DNA of 38,572 nt from Gammaproteobacteria bacterium (GCA_030040715.1 JASHTF010000383.1:1-38572), one strand, 5' to 3'; shown: positions 16,073 through 25,871, numbered from the stretch's first letter. The notes: generated by a model from the letters alone, not told the origin. Numbers and translations are program-made.

Positions 16073-19000
16073 TCAGGCAGCGCGCGCCTGGGCGAGTTGG
16101 CGCAGCACGTATTGCAGAATCCCGCCGTGGCGGAAGTATTCACGCTCCTTCGGCGTATCGATGCGTACCCGGACCTCAAAGCGCACCGGCGCGCGACCCG
16201 CCTCGCCCTGTGCCACTACCTGCGCAGTGCGGGCCTCACCCTGATCGAAGCCGCTGACGTCGTAAGTCTCGCGGCCCGTCAGCCCGAGCGACTGCGCGTT
16301 CTGGCCGTCCTTGAATTGCAGCGGCAACACGCCCATGCCGATGAGGTTCGAGCGATGAATGCGCTCGAAGCTCTCGGCGAGCACAGCACGGACGCCGAGT
16401 AGCATCGTGCCCTTGGCGGCCCAGTCGCGCGAGGAGCCGGCGCCATATTCCTTGCCGGCAATGACGATCAGCGGAGTCTTGTCGGCCTTATAGCGCATCG
16501 CCGCATCGTAGATGCTCATCTGTTCGCCGCTCGGCAGATATACGGTGACACCGCCTTCGGTTCCCGGCAGCAGTAGATTGTGCAGGCGAATGTTGGCGAA
16601 CGTGCCACGCATCATGACCTCATGGTTGCCGCGGCGCGCGCCGTATTGATTGAAGTCTACCGGCTGCACGCCCTGCTCCATCAGATAGCGTGCGGCCGGA
16701 CTCTGCTTGGCGATGTTGCCGGCCGGAGAGATGTGATCGGTCGTCACCGAGTCGCCGAGCAGGGCGAGCACGCGCGCATGCTCGATCGAGCGGATGGCGG
16801 GCGGCTGCAGCGTCATGCCCTCGAAGTAGGGCGGATTCTTTACGTAGGTGGACTTGGGGTCCCAGGCGTAGATCTTGCCCGCCGGCACCCGAATCGAGCG
16901 CCAGCGCTCGTCACCGTCGAACACGCTGCCGTAGTTGCGGCGGAACATGTCGGCATCGAGATAGCGCTGAGCATACTCGGCGACCTCCTTTGGCTCCGGC
17001 CAAACGTCGGCGAGATAGACCGGCTTGCCCTGAGCGTTCAGCCCAAGCGGCGCGTGCTCGAGATCGATGTCGAGCGTGCCGGCGAGCGCATAGGCCACGA
17101 CCAGCGGTGGAGAGGCGAGAAAATTCATCCTCACCTCGGGATGCACGCGTCCCTCGAAGTTGCGATTGCCCGAGAGCACCGCGCATCCGATCAGATCACC
17201 GGCCTTGACTGCAGCCGAGATCTCCGGGCGCAGGGGACCGCTGTTGCCGATACAATTGTGAACGGCAACCCCACCCGCAACGAAGGCGTGCAGTTGATCC
17301 ACTGAGATATCGAACACAGCTCGCCTACCCACGGGCCGTCGATCGGTGACCTGCAGGCTGAAGGTCGGCAACGCGCTGGCGTCCTTATCGACGCAATATC
17401 GTTTTGCCCGTCCGCCGGCACCGCGGGGTTGCAGAGAGGCGAACCATTCGCCGACCCCAATCTGCTCAAACAGCTCCCTTGGGGAAGGAAATCCGCAGCT
17501 CTCCCGATGCAGGGGCTTGAAGTACTGCTCGCCCGCCGACGGCAGGCGATCAAAGCGGTCCTGCCCCTCCATGAGGGAGTAATGCGCAAACACCGGCGCT
17601 TCCAGGCGTGTCAGCTCGGCGGCTGCGGCATGACGCGCGAGGCTGAAGGACAGGTCGTGGGCTCGCTGATGGAGTGTCTCCAATTGATCCGCCATCCACA
17701 AGCGCTGCCGATTGATGTTGTCGATCGTGCGCCAGTACACCGCGGCGGCGGCGGCACGTAACGATTTGTCGACACAATAGCGGAAGCCCACGCGCTCGAC
17801 GAACGAAAGACCTTCGGTCAGCTGCAGACGCACTTCCGTCCTTGCGACGCCGTCGCGCGCTGCAGGATAACTCGAGGCAGACCATCGCGTCGGAAAGGTT
17901 GCCAGCCTGGCGCCGCGTGCTTTGACGCCACAGCGGACCAGCAACTGAATGAGCGTTTGCATGGTTGCCCGCAGCTGTTCTACGTGCTCGGGCTTTGCGC
18001 TCTGTGAATATGCCGGCGCGGTGAGGACTGCGCTGTCCGCTGTTGAATTTTGCCTATGCAGGCCCGGGGCGTGCCCATCGGCACCAAATAGGCCACCGAG
18101 AAACTCGCGAACCAGGGCGACCGGGCAGTGCGGCTCCGCCACAAATTGCGGGAGCGACGCGGGTTGGTCGATGCGTCGTCCGATGCGCACACCAGGAAGC
18201 GTGACGATCGCGTCTGTGAGCGGCTTCGGTAACACGATGCTCCACTTGCGCGCATCGCAGCGATCACCGATCGGACGCTTGCCGGTCAGCAGTTCGATGT
18301 CACGGAGCACGGCGTCGCGGTCCATAACCTGCCCGACATTCATCCTTGCTTGCCCCGCGATACTGATCGAGCCGTCGCTGATCAGATGGCCGAGGAGGCG
18401 TCCGAAAGCAAGCGAGCGTGCGCGCTCGACCTCGTTCGTGAAGGTGAATTTCCACCTGCCGGCCTGAAGCTCGTAGCCCACTTCATCCTCTGCGGGCTCG
18501 TCGATCGGTGCTTCGAGCCCCATCACGACTCGGTCTCGGCCGAGTACTAACTCATCGGCCCGCACCCAGCAACCATCGGCGCGCAGGATCTTATGGTCAG
18601 GCGTGCATACGAGCGTGCGGCCGTCCTGAAGCACGAGCGAGACGCAATCGCGCACACCCTGGACCATCATTTCGGTTTGAACAGCCGTAGCAAGCTGGCA
18701 GTCGTTCGTGGGGCCGAACACACGCTTGCCGCCTGCGGCGGGCATCGACTCGATCCTGCGGCTGGTGCCGTCGGCGAGCAGTACGGGCGTTCCCGCGGCG
18801 ATGCAAGTCGTGCATCCGTATCCCACCAGGTCAAACCCGATCGCCGCGAGCGGCTCGAGCAACTTCGAGCGCTCGAGGTAGCTCGTCACCACACGCGAGC
18901 CCGGTGCGAGGCTGGTCTTCACCCACGGCTTGGAGGACAGACCGAGGCGCTGCGCGTTACGCGCCAGCAGACCCGCGGCGATCATGACCGAGGGATTGGA

Positions 19001-20356
19001 GGTGTTGGTGCAGCTGGTGATCGCCGCGATCAACACCGCGCCGTCGGCGAGCTCGAAGGATTTGCCGTCGAGCGTCACCTGGGCCTTGCCGCTCGCGGGG
19101 GGTTGATCGTTGCCGGCGGGCTGGCGCCCTGCGCTGGCGGCCTGGCGGCTGGCGCGCTCCTGTGCCATGCGCGTGTGCTGCCGTTCGTAGACGCTCTGCG
19201 CGACGCGCAGCGGCACGCGGTCCTGGGGGCGACTCGGACCCGCCAGACTCGGCTCGACCGAATCGAGGTCGAGCTCGAGCACGTCAGTGTAGGCCGCGGG
19301 CGCCGCTCCCTTGGCGCGCCACAGGCTCTGTGCGCGCGCGTAATCGGAGATCAGCTGCACGTGAGCGGTCGAGCGACCCGAGAGCGCCAGGTAGCGCACC
19401 GTCTCCTCGTCGATCGGAAAGATCGCGCAGGTGCTGCCGAACTCGGGCGACATGTTGCTGATCGTGGCGCGATCCGCGAGCGGCAGGTTGGCGAGTCCGT
19501 CGCCATAGAACTCGACGAACTTATCGACCACTCCGCGCTTGCGCAGCATCTCCGTGACGGTGAGAACCAGATCAGTCGCGGTCGCTCCCGGCCGCAGGCT
19601 GCCGCTGATCCTGAAGCCCATGACCTGCGGGATCAGCATGGTGATCGGCTGGCCGAGCATAGCTGCCTCCGCCTCGATGCCGCCGACGCCCCAGCCGAGA
19701 ACGCCGAGCCCGTTGATCATGGTGGTGTGTGAATCGGTTCCCACGAGCGTGTCGGGGTAGGCCTCCCGCTCGGACCCGTTCTGCTTCTCGAACACTACGC
19801 GCGCCAGGTATTCGAGATTCACCTGGTGGACGATGCCGGTGTTGGGCGGCACCACCTTGAAGTTGCGGAATGCCGACTGGCCCCAGCGCAGGAATGCATA
19901 GCGCTCGCCGTTGCGCGCGAACTCGATGCAATTGTTCTCGGCCAACGCATCGCGGGTGCCGTAGCGATCGACCTGCACCGAGTGATCGATCACCAGCTCG
20001 GCCGCGGCCAGCGGATTGATGTGGTCGGGATCGCCGCCGAGATGCTGCATCGCCTCGCGCATGGCGGCCAGGTCCACGATGGCCGGTACGCCGGTGAAAT
20101 CCTGCATGATGACCCGCGCCGGCGTGAAGGGGATCTCGTAGGAGGGCTGTGCCTTCGGGTCCCAGTTGAGCAGTGCCTCGATGTCCGCGCGCCGGACGTT
20201 CACGCCGTCCTCGAACCGCAGCAGATTCTCGAGCAGAATCTTGAGTGAGAATGGCAGCCGTGCAACGCGCTCAGCGCCGCAGGCGGCGAGGCTCCAGATA
20301 CGGTATTGGTTCGCTCCCGACTGGAGCAGCGAGCGAGCCTTGAAGCTGTCGGCCAT
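16073..20356 (-). CDS. acnA: Aconitate hydratase A precursor containing an intein
   Basis: The 1427-residue precursor encodes a 910-residue AcnA (E. coli 891) split by a 517-residue intein. Extein residues are 1-517 and 1035-1427. AcnA interconverts citrate and isocitrate in the TCA cycle with a labile [4Fe-4S] cluster. Ligands are Cys449 (ITSCTN), Cys515 (GYGC) and Cys1035. After intein removal they lie 66 and 3 residues apart, exactly as in E. coli AcnA. The joined site reads [14 protein letters not shown]. Other landmarks are the N-terminal [22 protein letters not shown] and the C-terminal swivelling domain with [16 protein letters not shown] strong GGAGG lies 4 bases before the ATG. The reading frame is continuous through both junctions. 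It sits 69 bases after mnmA and 2 bases before the HAD gene. Enzyme activity depends on splicing. Confidence 0.97.
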   Translation of the reverse strand: MADSFKARSLLQSGANQYRIWSLAACGAERVARLPFSLKILLENLLRFEDGVNVRRADIEALLNWDPKAQPSYEIPFTPARVIMQDFTGVPAIVDLAAMREAMQHLGGDPDHINPLAAAELVIDHSVQVDRYGTRDALAENNCIEFARNGERYAFLRWGQSAFRNFKVVPPNTGIVHQVNLEYLARVVFEKQNGSEREAYPDTLVGTDSHTTMINGLGVLGWGVGGIEAEAAMLGQPITMLIPQVMGFRISGSLRPGATATDLVLTVTEMLRKRGVVDKFVEFYGDGLANLPLADRATISNMSPEFGSTCAIFPIDEETVRYLALSGRSTAHVQLISDYARAQSLWRAKGAAPAAYTDVLELDLDSVEPSLAGPSRPQDRVPLRVAQSVYERQHTRMAQERASRQAASAGRQPAGNDQPPASGKAQVTLDGKSFELADGAVLIAAITSCTNTSNPSVMIAAGLLARNAQRLGLSSKPWVKTSLAPGSRVVTSYLERSKLLEPLAAIGFDLVGYGCTTCIAAGTPVLLADGTSRRIESMPAAGGKRVFGPTNDCQLATAVQTEMMVQGVRDCVSLVLQDGRTLVCTPDHKILRADGCWVRADELVLGRDRVVMGLEAPIDEPAEDEVGYELQAGRWKFTFTNEVERARSLAFGRLLGHLISDGSISIAGQARMNVGQVMDRDAVLRDIELLTGKRPIGDRCDARKWSIVLPKPLTDAIVTLPGVRIGRRIDQPASLPQFVAEPHCPVALVREFLGGLFGADGHAPGLHRQNSTADSAVLTAPAYSQSAKPEHVEQLRATMQTLIQLLVRCGVKARGARLATFPTRWSASSYPAARDGVARTEVRLQLTEGLSFVERVGFRYCVDKSLRAAAAAVYWRTIDNINRQRLWMADQLETLHQRAHDLSFSLARHAAAAELTRLEAPVFAHYSLMEGQDRFDRLPSAGEQYFKPLHRESCGFPSPRELFEQIGVGEWFASLQPRGAGGRAKRYCVDKDASALPTFSLQVTDRRPVGRRAVFDISVDQLHAFVAGGVAVHNCIGNSGPLRPEISAAVKAGDLIGCAVLSGNRNFEGRVHPEVRMNFLASPPLVVAYALAGTLDIDLEHAPLGLNAQGKPVYLADVWPEPKEVAEYAQRYLDADMFRRNYGSVFDGDERWRSIRVPAGKIYAWDPKSTYVKNPPYFEGMTLQPPAIRSIEHARVLALLGDSVTTDHISPAGNIAKQSPAARYLMEQGVQPVDFNQYGARRGNHEVMMRGTFANIRLHNLLLPGTEGGVTVYLPSGEQMSIYDAAMRYKADKTPLIVIAGKEYGAGSSRDWAAKGTMLLGVRAVLAESFERIHRSNLIGMGVLPLQFKDGQNAQSLGLTGRETYDVSGFDQGEARTAQVVAQGEAGRAPVRFEVRVRIDTPKEREYFRHGGILQYVLRQLAQARAA
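17255..18805 (-). other. Intein (Hint splicing domain plus LAGLIDADG endonuclease) within acnA
   Basis: The 517-residue insertion begins [18 protein letters not shown] (block A, Cys1), has CTPDHKIL at 67-74 (block B, TxxH), and ends [21 protein letters not shown] (blocks F and G). The terminal His516-Asn517 is followed by Cys+1 of the C-extein. Every residue needed for class 1 splicing is present. The insertion lies between the second and third [4Fe-4S] cysteines of aconitase, with Cys+1 being the third ligand. Both boundaries are set by comparison with the uninterrupted [12 protein letters not shown] site of the family. The frame is intact and no stop codons occur, so the element looks alive. 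It is large for an intein because of the endonuclease and an extra region (about 350-480). Confidence 0.96.
17786..18478 (-). other. LAGLIDADG (DOD) homing endonuclease domain of the acnA intein
   Basis: Within the intein, about residues 110-340, two LAGLIDADG-type motifs are seen: LLGHLISDG (137-145, block C) and [10 protein letters not shown] (235-244, block E). They are about 98 residues apart, the usual spacing for a two-motif monomeric enzyme. Both keep the catalytic acidic residue (Asp144 and Asp243, intein numbering), so DNA cleavage may be intact. The expected target is the intein-free acnA Fe-S motif. Domain edges are estimates. Confidence 0.85.
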
Positions 20357-20425
20357 GGCACCTCCGCGTGGATACGGCGCGTCTCGCAGCCATCCGCGGC
20401 TGCGACTGCGGCTGATCAGCCGGAA

Positions 20426-21631
20426 TTATAGCTGCGATGCAATGGCGTCGACGGTCTCGGCGGCCGCACGAGCGTGCGCATCCGCCCGGGCGTCGGCGCT
20501 TGCCGTGTCGGCGCGCCGCTCGCTGCAGGTCACCTCGGCGGCGTGATCGGGGAGCGGCTCGGCCTGCTCGATGACGGCGCCGCCCAGGCAGCGCTCGCCC
20601 TCGTACAGCACCGCATATTGTCCCGGTGTCGCGGCGCGCTGCCCGTGCTCGAATTCGAGTTGCGCGCCGCCGCTCGCGCTGGCGTGCACCGTCGCAGGCT
20701 GCGCCTCCTGCCGATAGCGCAGCTTCACGAGAGCGGTAAATGTCCCCGTGCGGGGCGCGCACAGCCAGTTGATCGCTCCGATACGAACGCGCCGCGATTG
20801 TAGCCGCCACTGATCGTGCTGTTGCACGACGATCAGCGCGTTGCGGGCCGGGAGCTTGGCGTACACGTACCAGGCTCCGGCGGCAACGCCGCGGGTACCG
20901 CCGATCTCGAGGCCAGAGCGCTGGCCGAGCGTGTAGAACGGCAATCCGCGATGCTGCCCCAGCCGCCGGCCGTCGAGGCCTTCGATCGGACCGGGTGAGG
21001 GTGCGAGGTACTGCCCGAGAAACACGCCGAACGGTCGCTCGCCGATGAAGCAGATGCCGGTGCTGTCGGGCTTGGCGTGTACCGGCAGCCCCGCGCTGCG
21101 GGCGCGCTCGCGCACCTGATTCTTGTGCCAATCGCCGAGCGGAAACAGCACGCGGGCAAAGCGCGCGCGCTCGACCGCGTGCAGAAAATACGATTGATCC
21201 TTGGCCCGGTCGCGCGCCTGATAGAGCGCGATCCCATCCGCGGCCTCACCGCGGCGCGCATAGTGGCCGGTGGCAAAGCAGCTCGCTCCGAGCCGCAGGG
21301 CATACTCGAGGCACAGCCCGAATTTGATCTCGCGGTTGCACAACACATCGGGATTGGGCGTACGCCCGGCGCGGTACTCGGCGAGGAAGTGAGCAAACAC
21401 CTGGGCGCGATACTCCTCGGCAAAATTCACCGTGTGGAGCACGATGCCGAGCTCGGCAGCCACCGCGCGTGCATCCTGATGGTCCTGGGCGGTGCAGCAG
21501 TGGACGTCGTCCTCCTGCCAGTTGCTCATGAACAGGCCGTGCACCTCATAGCCGGCCTGCCGCAGCAGCAGTGCCGCGACCGCGGAATCGACCCCGCCCG
21601 ACATTGCGACGATGACGCGTTCGGCTCGCAT
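20426..21631 (-). CDS. mnmA: tRNA-specific 2-thiouridylase
   Basis: This 401-residue enzyme makes the 2-thio group of U34 in tRNAs for Lys, Glu and Gln. The ATP-pyrophosphatase loop is SGGVDS at 11-16. The two catalytic cysteines are Cys98 (NPDVLCNREIKF) and Cys194 (STGICFIGERPF), matching Cys102 and Cys199 of the E. coli enzyme. The C-terminal tail after about residue 365 (AEVTCSERRADTASADARA) is an Ala-rich extension not needed for activity. It lies 23 bases after nudJ, as in the E. coli nudJ-mnmA arrangement, and 69 bases ahead of acnA. Confidence 0.96.
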   Translation of the reverse strand: MRAERVIVAMSGGVDSAVAALLLRQAGYEVHGLFMSNWQEDDVHCCTAQDHQDARAVAAELGIVLHTVNFAEEYRAQVFAHFLAEYRAGRTPNPDVLCNREIKFGLCLEYALRLGASCFATGHYARRGEAADGIALYQARDRAKDQSYFLHAVERARFARVLFPLGDWHKNQVRERARSAGLPVHAKPDSTGICFIGERPFGVFLGQYLAPSPGPIEGLDGRRLGQHRGLPFYTLGQRSGLEIGGTRGVAAGAWYVYAKLPARNALIVVQQHDQWRLQSRRVRIGAINWLCAPRTGTFTALVKLRYRQEAQPATVHASASGGAQLEFEHGQRAATPGQYAVLYEGERCLGGAVIEQAEPLPDHAAEVTCSERRADTASADARADAHARAAAETVDAIASQL

Positions 21632-21654
21632 GGCTCTAGGGTACGCGCATGGCC

Positions 21655-22107
21655 CTATGCTCCTGATTCCATGGTCACGAGCGCCGTCAGCGGCAGCCGC
21701 TGGCCCGCCAGATAGTCATCGATGCAGCGCAAGACCAGCGGTGTGCGCAGCTGTTGCGCGCGCGCCGCCAGCTCCCGGCGCGACAGCCAGTGGGTACGCA
21801 GCACCGGCGAGTCGAGCTGGCGCTGTGCGTCGAAGCCGCTGAGTGCTCCCACGAAGGCGATGCGCAGGGTGCTGTGACCGCGGGGGTTGCGCCACAGGTA
21901 GAGTCCGAGCAGTGCCTCGGGCGTGAAGTGCCAGGCCGTCTCCTCGAGGGTCTCGCGTCTGACCGCGAACTCGAGCGACTCGCCGTTTTCGACGTGGCCC
22001 GCGGGTTGGTTGAGCACGATACGGCCGCCGATGCGCTCCTCGACCACGAGGAATTGTCCGTCGCGCTCGATCAGCGCCGCGACCGTGATCTCGGGCTTGC
22101 CAGCCAT
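21655..22107 (-). CDS. nudJ: Nudix hydrolase, NudJ type
   Basis: This 150-residue Nudix phosphatase has its box at GHVENGESLEFAVRRETLEETAW, fitting GX5EX7REUXEEXGU apart from a Trp-region change in place of the final Gly. NudJ acts on HMP-pyrophosphate and nucleoside di/triphosphates in E. coli. The start MAGKPEITVAALI (22107) is preferred to the track start at 22167, since the extra 20 residues are unlike the family and E. coli NudJ is 153 long. Position immediately before mnmA is conserved in gammaproteobacteria and supports the name. Confidence 0.88.
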   Translation of the reverse strand: MAGKPEITVAALIERDGQFLVVEERIGGRIVLNQPAGHVENGESLEFAVRRETLEETAWHFTPEALLGLYLWRNPRGHSTLRIAFVGALSGFDAQRQLDSPVLRTHWLSRRELAARAQQLRTPLVLRCIDDYLAGQRLPLTALVTMESGA

Positions 22108-22239
22108 GCGACAGGATAGCTCGAGAGGCGGCGCGCCGTCGCCGCGGGCGGGAGCGAGGGCGGCCATAGCGAGGGCAGCCGTGGCGTGCCGGATGGAGCG
22201 CTCGGATCGATGCGGCGCCGTCAGCGCCGTGCAGGGCGG

Positions 22240-22917
22240 TCAGCGGCGCGCGACGCGCAGCTCGGGTACTTCGCCCCCGCTCGCCTGCCAGATGGCGTCA
22301 AATTCCTGCAGATACTGGCGCGCGATCGGCGGATTGTTGAAGCCGGCGATACCCTCGGCTCGGTCAGCGCGCAGGCGGTAGACGATGGCGCGATCGTCGG
22401 CGATGCAGTAGGCGGCCATGAGCTCGTGATACTGCGAAGCCCGCAACCGGATCTCCAGGTAGCTCGTCAGACGATGCGCCATCGCGATGAAGCGATTCGC
22501 GCCACGCGTGAGTCGCGGCTGATCGCGCATCAACACCCGCACCTTGGCGAAGCTATGACTGAGCACGAAGCGCTTGATGATGTCGAGGATCGGTGGCTGA
22601 TCGTAGATATCGGGCTCGAGATCCGGAGTCATGATCGAGATCAGCCGCTGGCCGCTGGCCGCCACGGTCTCGGTGGCGGTACGCACCTCGTCCATGGTTG
22701 CGAGAACGTGCAGGGTTTCGGCGGCGACGGCCGCCGGGTGCGGGCTCAATGTCGGCACCAACGGCCCATCCTCGAGCGCGAAGCTCGCGAGACGGGTCGA
22801 GGTCGTTAGCGCGCGGTTCTCCCTAGTGGTCACTATTCTGGTCTGCTGCCACTGCCGGTCAGTGTTCGCAGGGGGATGGTAGTGACAGGGCGGGGAAAGG
22901 ATTGCCAACCGCGTCAC
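22240..22917 (-). CDS. Hypothetical protein resembling the DUF7931 family
   Basis: This is a 225-residue soluble protein without signal peptide or membrane segment. The core from about residue 85 reads LEPDIYDQPPILDIIKRFVLSH, then VRVLMRDQPRLTRGANRFIAMAHRLTSYLEIR. Last come CIADDRAIVYRLRADRAEG and a QEFDAIW end. This pattern matches, from memory, small gammaproteobacterial proteins called DUF7931 with a phospholipase D-like fold. The HKD catalytic motif is absent, so it is probably not an active phosphodiesterase. The first 50 residues look non-conserved. GTG at 22833 is an alternative start, and neither start has a clear ribosome site. It occupies the place between purB and nudJ-mnmA where hflD is often found, but does not look like HflD. 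Confidence 0.68.
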   Translation of the reverse strand: MTRLAILSPPCHYHPPANTDRQWQQTRIVTTRENRALTTSTRLASFALEDGPLVPTLSPHPAAVAAETLHVLATMDEVRTATETVAASGQRLISIMTPDLEPDIYDQPPILDIIKRFVLSHSFAKVRVLMRDQPRLTRGANRFIAMAHRLTSYLEIRLRASQYHELMAAYCIADDRAIVYRLRADRAEGIAGFNNPPIARQYLQEFDAIWQASGGEVPELRVARR

Positions 22918-22982
22918 ATTTGGCGGCCGCCCGGTGTGCGCTGGCTAACGAATCGGCGGCAACGCAGCGCTGGCTGATGCGG

Positions 22983-24401
22983 CTAGAGCTTGCCGGCGGC
23001 GAACTCGCGCGCGAGTTCCGCCGCCAATCCGACATATTGTGCCGGCCGCAGGGCCGCCAGCCGTGCGCGCTCGGCCTCGGGCAGCGGCAGACTCACAATC
23101 AGATGCCGCAGTGACGCCGCATCGACGTGCGAGCCACGGGTGAGCTCGCGCAGCAGCTCGTAGCCGTTGGGAACGCCCTGCGCCCGCAGCACGCTCTGGA
23201 TGGCTTCCGCCAATACCTCGTAGGCGCCCTCCAGGTCCGACGCCATGCGCTCGCGGTCGGGACTGACCTTGGGTAGCCCGCGCTGCAACGATTTCCAGCC
23301 GATCAGCGCATGCGCCAGCGCGCTGCCGGCGTTGCGCAACACGGTCGAGTCGCTCAGATCGCGTTGCCAGCGCGAGATCGGCAGCTTGTCGGCGAAGAAG
23401 CGCAGCAGCGCGTTCGCCAGCCCGAGATTGCCTTCGGCATTCTCGAAATCGATCGGGTTGACCTTGTGAGGCATGGTCGAAGAGCCCACCTCGCCGGCCA
23501 CGGCCGTCTGACGCAGATAACCGAGGGCCACGTAGCCCCACAGGTCACGGCATAAATCGATCAGGATGACGTTGATCGCCGCGCAGGCATCGCAGTATTC
23601 GCCGATCCAATCATGCGGCTCGATCTGGGTGCTGTAGGCATTCCAGGCCAGTCGCTGCGACTGGATGAAGGTGCGGCTGAGCGCGAGCCAATCGATGTCG
23701 GGGCGCGCGGCCTGATGGGCGTTGTAGTTGCCGACTGCGCCATTCCATTTGGCCAGGATCTCGACCGTGCTCAGTCGCGCCCGCGCGCGCCGCAAGCGCG
23801 CGCCGACGTTGGCCATCTCCTTGCCGAAGGTCGTGGGACTGGCCGCCTGCCCGTGCGTGCGCGCCAGCATCGCCAGCTCTGCGTACTCACGTGCCCAGCG
23901 TGCCAGCGTGGCAGTGAGCGCGTCGAGCTCGGGCAACAATACCTCGGTGCGCGCGCCGGCGAGCAGCCGGGCGTAGGCCAGATTGTTGATGTCCTCGGAG
24001 GTACAGCCGAAATGCACCAGCTCGAGCTCGGCGACGCCAGCGCCCGCGGTCGCGAGTGCGTCGCGCACGAAATACTCCACCGCCTTGACGTCATGGTTGA
24101 TGCGGGCCTCGATGCTCTTGACGGTCTCGGGCGCCTCCGCTGGCGGCTGGTGCGCCAGCGCCCGCGCGCGCTCGAGTACCGCAGCCGCCGGCGGCTGGGG
24201 CAGTAGGCGCAGCGCCGGATCGGCCAGCGCGAGGAACCAGAGTGCCTCGACGCGCACGCGCTCGCGGATCAGCGCGGCTTCAGAGAAATAGCGCCGCAGC
24301 GGCGCGGCGAGTGACGCATAGCGGCCATCGAGTGGCGACAGTGCGGACAGCGCGGTAGAGCTGGATGATGCGGAAGGATCCAACAGCGTGCGAGGGTCCA
24401 T
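22983..24401 (-). CDS. purB: Adenylosuccinate lyase
   Basis: This 472-residue enzyme of the fumarase/aspartase superfamily acts twice in purine synthesis, on SAICAR and on adenylosuccinate, releasing fumarate. The signature loop with the catalytic serine is GSSTMPHKVNPIDFENAEGN, and ARTHGQAASPTTFGKEMAN is the typical PurB second region. The track begins with TTG at 24416. The ATG at 24401 is nearer the family length (E. coli 456) and is preferred, though the first 20 residues are low in conservation. It is divergent from fumC, with 66 bases between starts. Downstream lie the DUF7931-like gene, nudJ and mnmA. Confidence 0.95.
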   Translation of the reverse strand: MDPRTLLDPSASSSSTALSALSPLDGRYASLAAPLRRYFSEAALIRERVRVEALWFLALADPALRLLPQPPAAAVLERARALAHQPPAEAPETVKSIEARINHDVKAVEYFVRDALATAGAGVAELELVHFGCTSEDINNLAYARLLAGARTEVLLPELDALTATLARWAREYAELAMLARTHGQAASPTTFGKEMANVGARLRRARARLSTVEILAKWNGAVGNYNAHQAARPDIDWLALSRTFIQSQRLAWNAYSTQIEPHDWIGEYCDACAAINVILIDLCRDLWGYVALGYLRQTAVAGEVGSSTMPHKVNPIDFENAEGNLGLANALLRFFADKLPISRWQRDLSDSTVLRNAGSALAHALIGWKSLQRGLPKVSPDRERMASDLEGAYEVLAEAIQSVLRAQGVPNGYELLRELTRGSHVDAASLRHLIVSLPLPEAERARLAALRPAQYVGLAAELAREFAAGKL

Positions 24402-24467
24402 GAGGGCCGCCGGCAAGATGCTACACTGACATCATAACGCATTGGTCAGTCGTCTCCGGAGCCAGCA

Positions 24468-25871
24468 ATGAACTCGCCAGCTTTTCGAATCGAGCGCGAC
24501 AGCATGGGTGAGCTGCAGGTTCCGGCGCACGCGCTCTGGGGCGCGCAGACGCAACGCGCGGTCGAGAACTTTCCGGTCAGCGGTTATCGCATGCCGCGTG
24601 CCTTCATCCGCGCGCTGGCGCTGATCAAACAGGCGGCGGCGACCGCGAACGTACAGCTCGGTCTACTCGATGCCGACGTCGGGGCCCGCATCGCTGCGTC
24701 CGCTGAGCAGGTGGCGCGTGGGGCTCACGATGGCGAGTTTCCGATCGATGTGTTCCAGACCGGCTCGGGCACCAGCAGCAATATGAACGCCAATGAGGTG
24801 ATCGCACAGCTTGCCAGCCGTGCCGGTAGCCGCGTGCATCCGAATGATCAGGTCAACATGGGGCAGAGCAGCAACGACGTGATTCCGAGCGCGATCCACG
24901 TGAGTGCGCTGCTGCTGCTGCGCGAGCAGCTGGAACCGGCGCTGGTACATCTGGCTCGCACCATCCACGCGAAGGAGACCGAGGTCGAGGGTATCGTCAA
25001 GACCGGACGCACGCACCTCATGGACGCGATGCCGCTCACGCTCAGGCAGGAGCTGTCGGGTTGGCGTACGCAGATCGAGAACGGCGTGGAGCGGCTGCAT
25101 AGCAGCGAGCCACGGCTGCAGTGTCTCGCCCAAGGCGGCACGGCGGTCGGTACCGGCATCAACGCCCACCCCGATTTCGGCAACCGCTGCTGCGCGGAGT
25201 TGGCGCGGCTCACCGGGGTCAGTTTCAGGGTTAATCGCAACTATTTCGAGTCGTTGTCGGCGCAGGACACGGCGGTCGAGCTTTCCGGTCAGCTCAAGGT
25301 CATCGCGGTCAGTCTGATGAAGATCGCGAACGATCTGCGCTGGATGAACAGCGGACCGCTCGCCGGCCTGGCGGAGATCGCGTTGCCGCCGCTGCAGCCG
25401 GGCAGCAGCATCATGCCGGGCAAGGTCAATCCGGTGATTCCCGAGGCGACTGCCATGGTGGCGGCGCAGGTCATCGGCAATGATGCCGCCATCACCCTCG
25501 CCGGCCAGTCGGGCAACTTTCAGTTGAACGTCATGCTGCCCCTCATCGCCTACAATCTGCTCGAGAGCATGCGCCTGCTCGCCAATGTGGCGCGCCTGCT
25601 CGCCGATCGTGCCATCGCCGGCTTCAGCGTCAATCGCGCGCGGCTCGCCGAGGCGCTGGAGCGCAATCCAATCCTGGTGACGGCGCTCAATCCGCTGATT
25701 GGCTACGAGCAGGGTGCCGCGATTGCCAAGCGCGCCTACGCCGAGGGCAAGCCGATCCGCGAAGTCGCGGCCGCGCTGAGCGGGCTCCCGCGTGAGCAGC
25801 TCGAGCGGCTGCTTGATCCGACAGAGCTCACTCATGGCGGCATCCACGGTGGAACCGGCGCCGGGGGATAG
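24468..25871 (+). CDS. fumC: Fumarate hydratase class II
   Basis: This 467-residue oxygen-stable, cluster-free fumarase hydrates fumarate to malate. The family signature is [16 protein letters not shown]. Other conserved segments are [16 protein letters not shown] near residue 100, [13 protein letters not shown], and [17 protein letters not shown]. Length equals E. coli FumC (467). A CGGAG precedes the ATG. The end overlaps the next gene by 38 bases in another frame. Being divergent from purB, another fumarate producer/user, is a plausible metabolic grouping, but may be chance. Confidence 0.97.
   Translation: MNSPAFRIERDSMGELQVPAHALWGAQTQRAVENFPVSGYRMPRAFIRALALIKQAAATANVQLGLLDADVGARIAASAEQVARGAHDGEFPIDVFQTGSGTSSNMNANEVIAQLASRAGSRVHPNDQVNMGQSSNDVIPSAIHVSALLLLREQLEPALVHLARTIHAKETEVEGIVKTGRTHLMDAMPLTLRQELSGWRTQIENGVERLHSSEPRLQCLAQGGTAVGTGINAHPDFGNRCCAELARLTGVSFRVNRNYFESLSAQDTAVELSGQLKVIAVSLMKIANDLRWMNSGPLAGLAEIALPPLQPGSSIMPGKVNPVIPEATAMVAAQVIGNDAAITLAGQSGNFQLNVMLPLIAYNLLESMRLLANVARLLADRAIAGFSVNRARLAEALERNPILVTALNPLIGYEQGAAIAKRAYAEGKPIREVAAALSGLPREQLERLLDPTELTHGGIHGGTGAGG

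Noticed and set aside
18593-19732. 379-aa plus-strand ORF across acnA and the intein boundary
   Set aside because: It is antisense to conserved aconitase and intein sequence, has no recognisable domain, and its composition is that of GC-driven third-position shadow ORFs.
16073-20356. Idea that acnA is a misassembly or a fusion of two genes
   Set aside because: The frame is unbroken, junctions coincide exactly with intein blocks A and G, and the two aconitase halves join perfectly at the cysteine motif.
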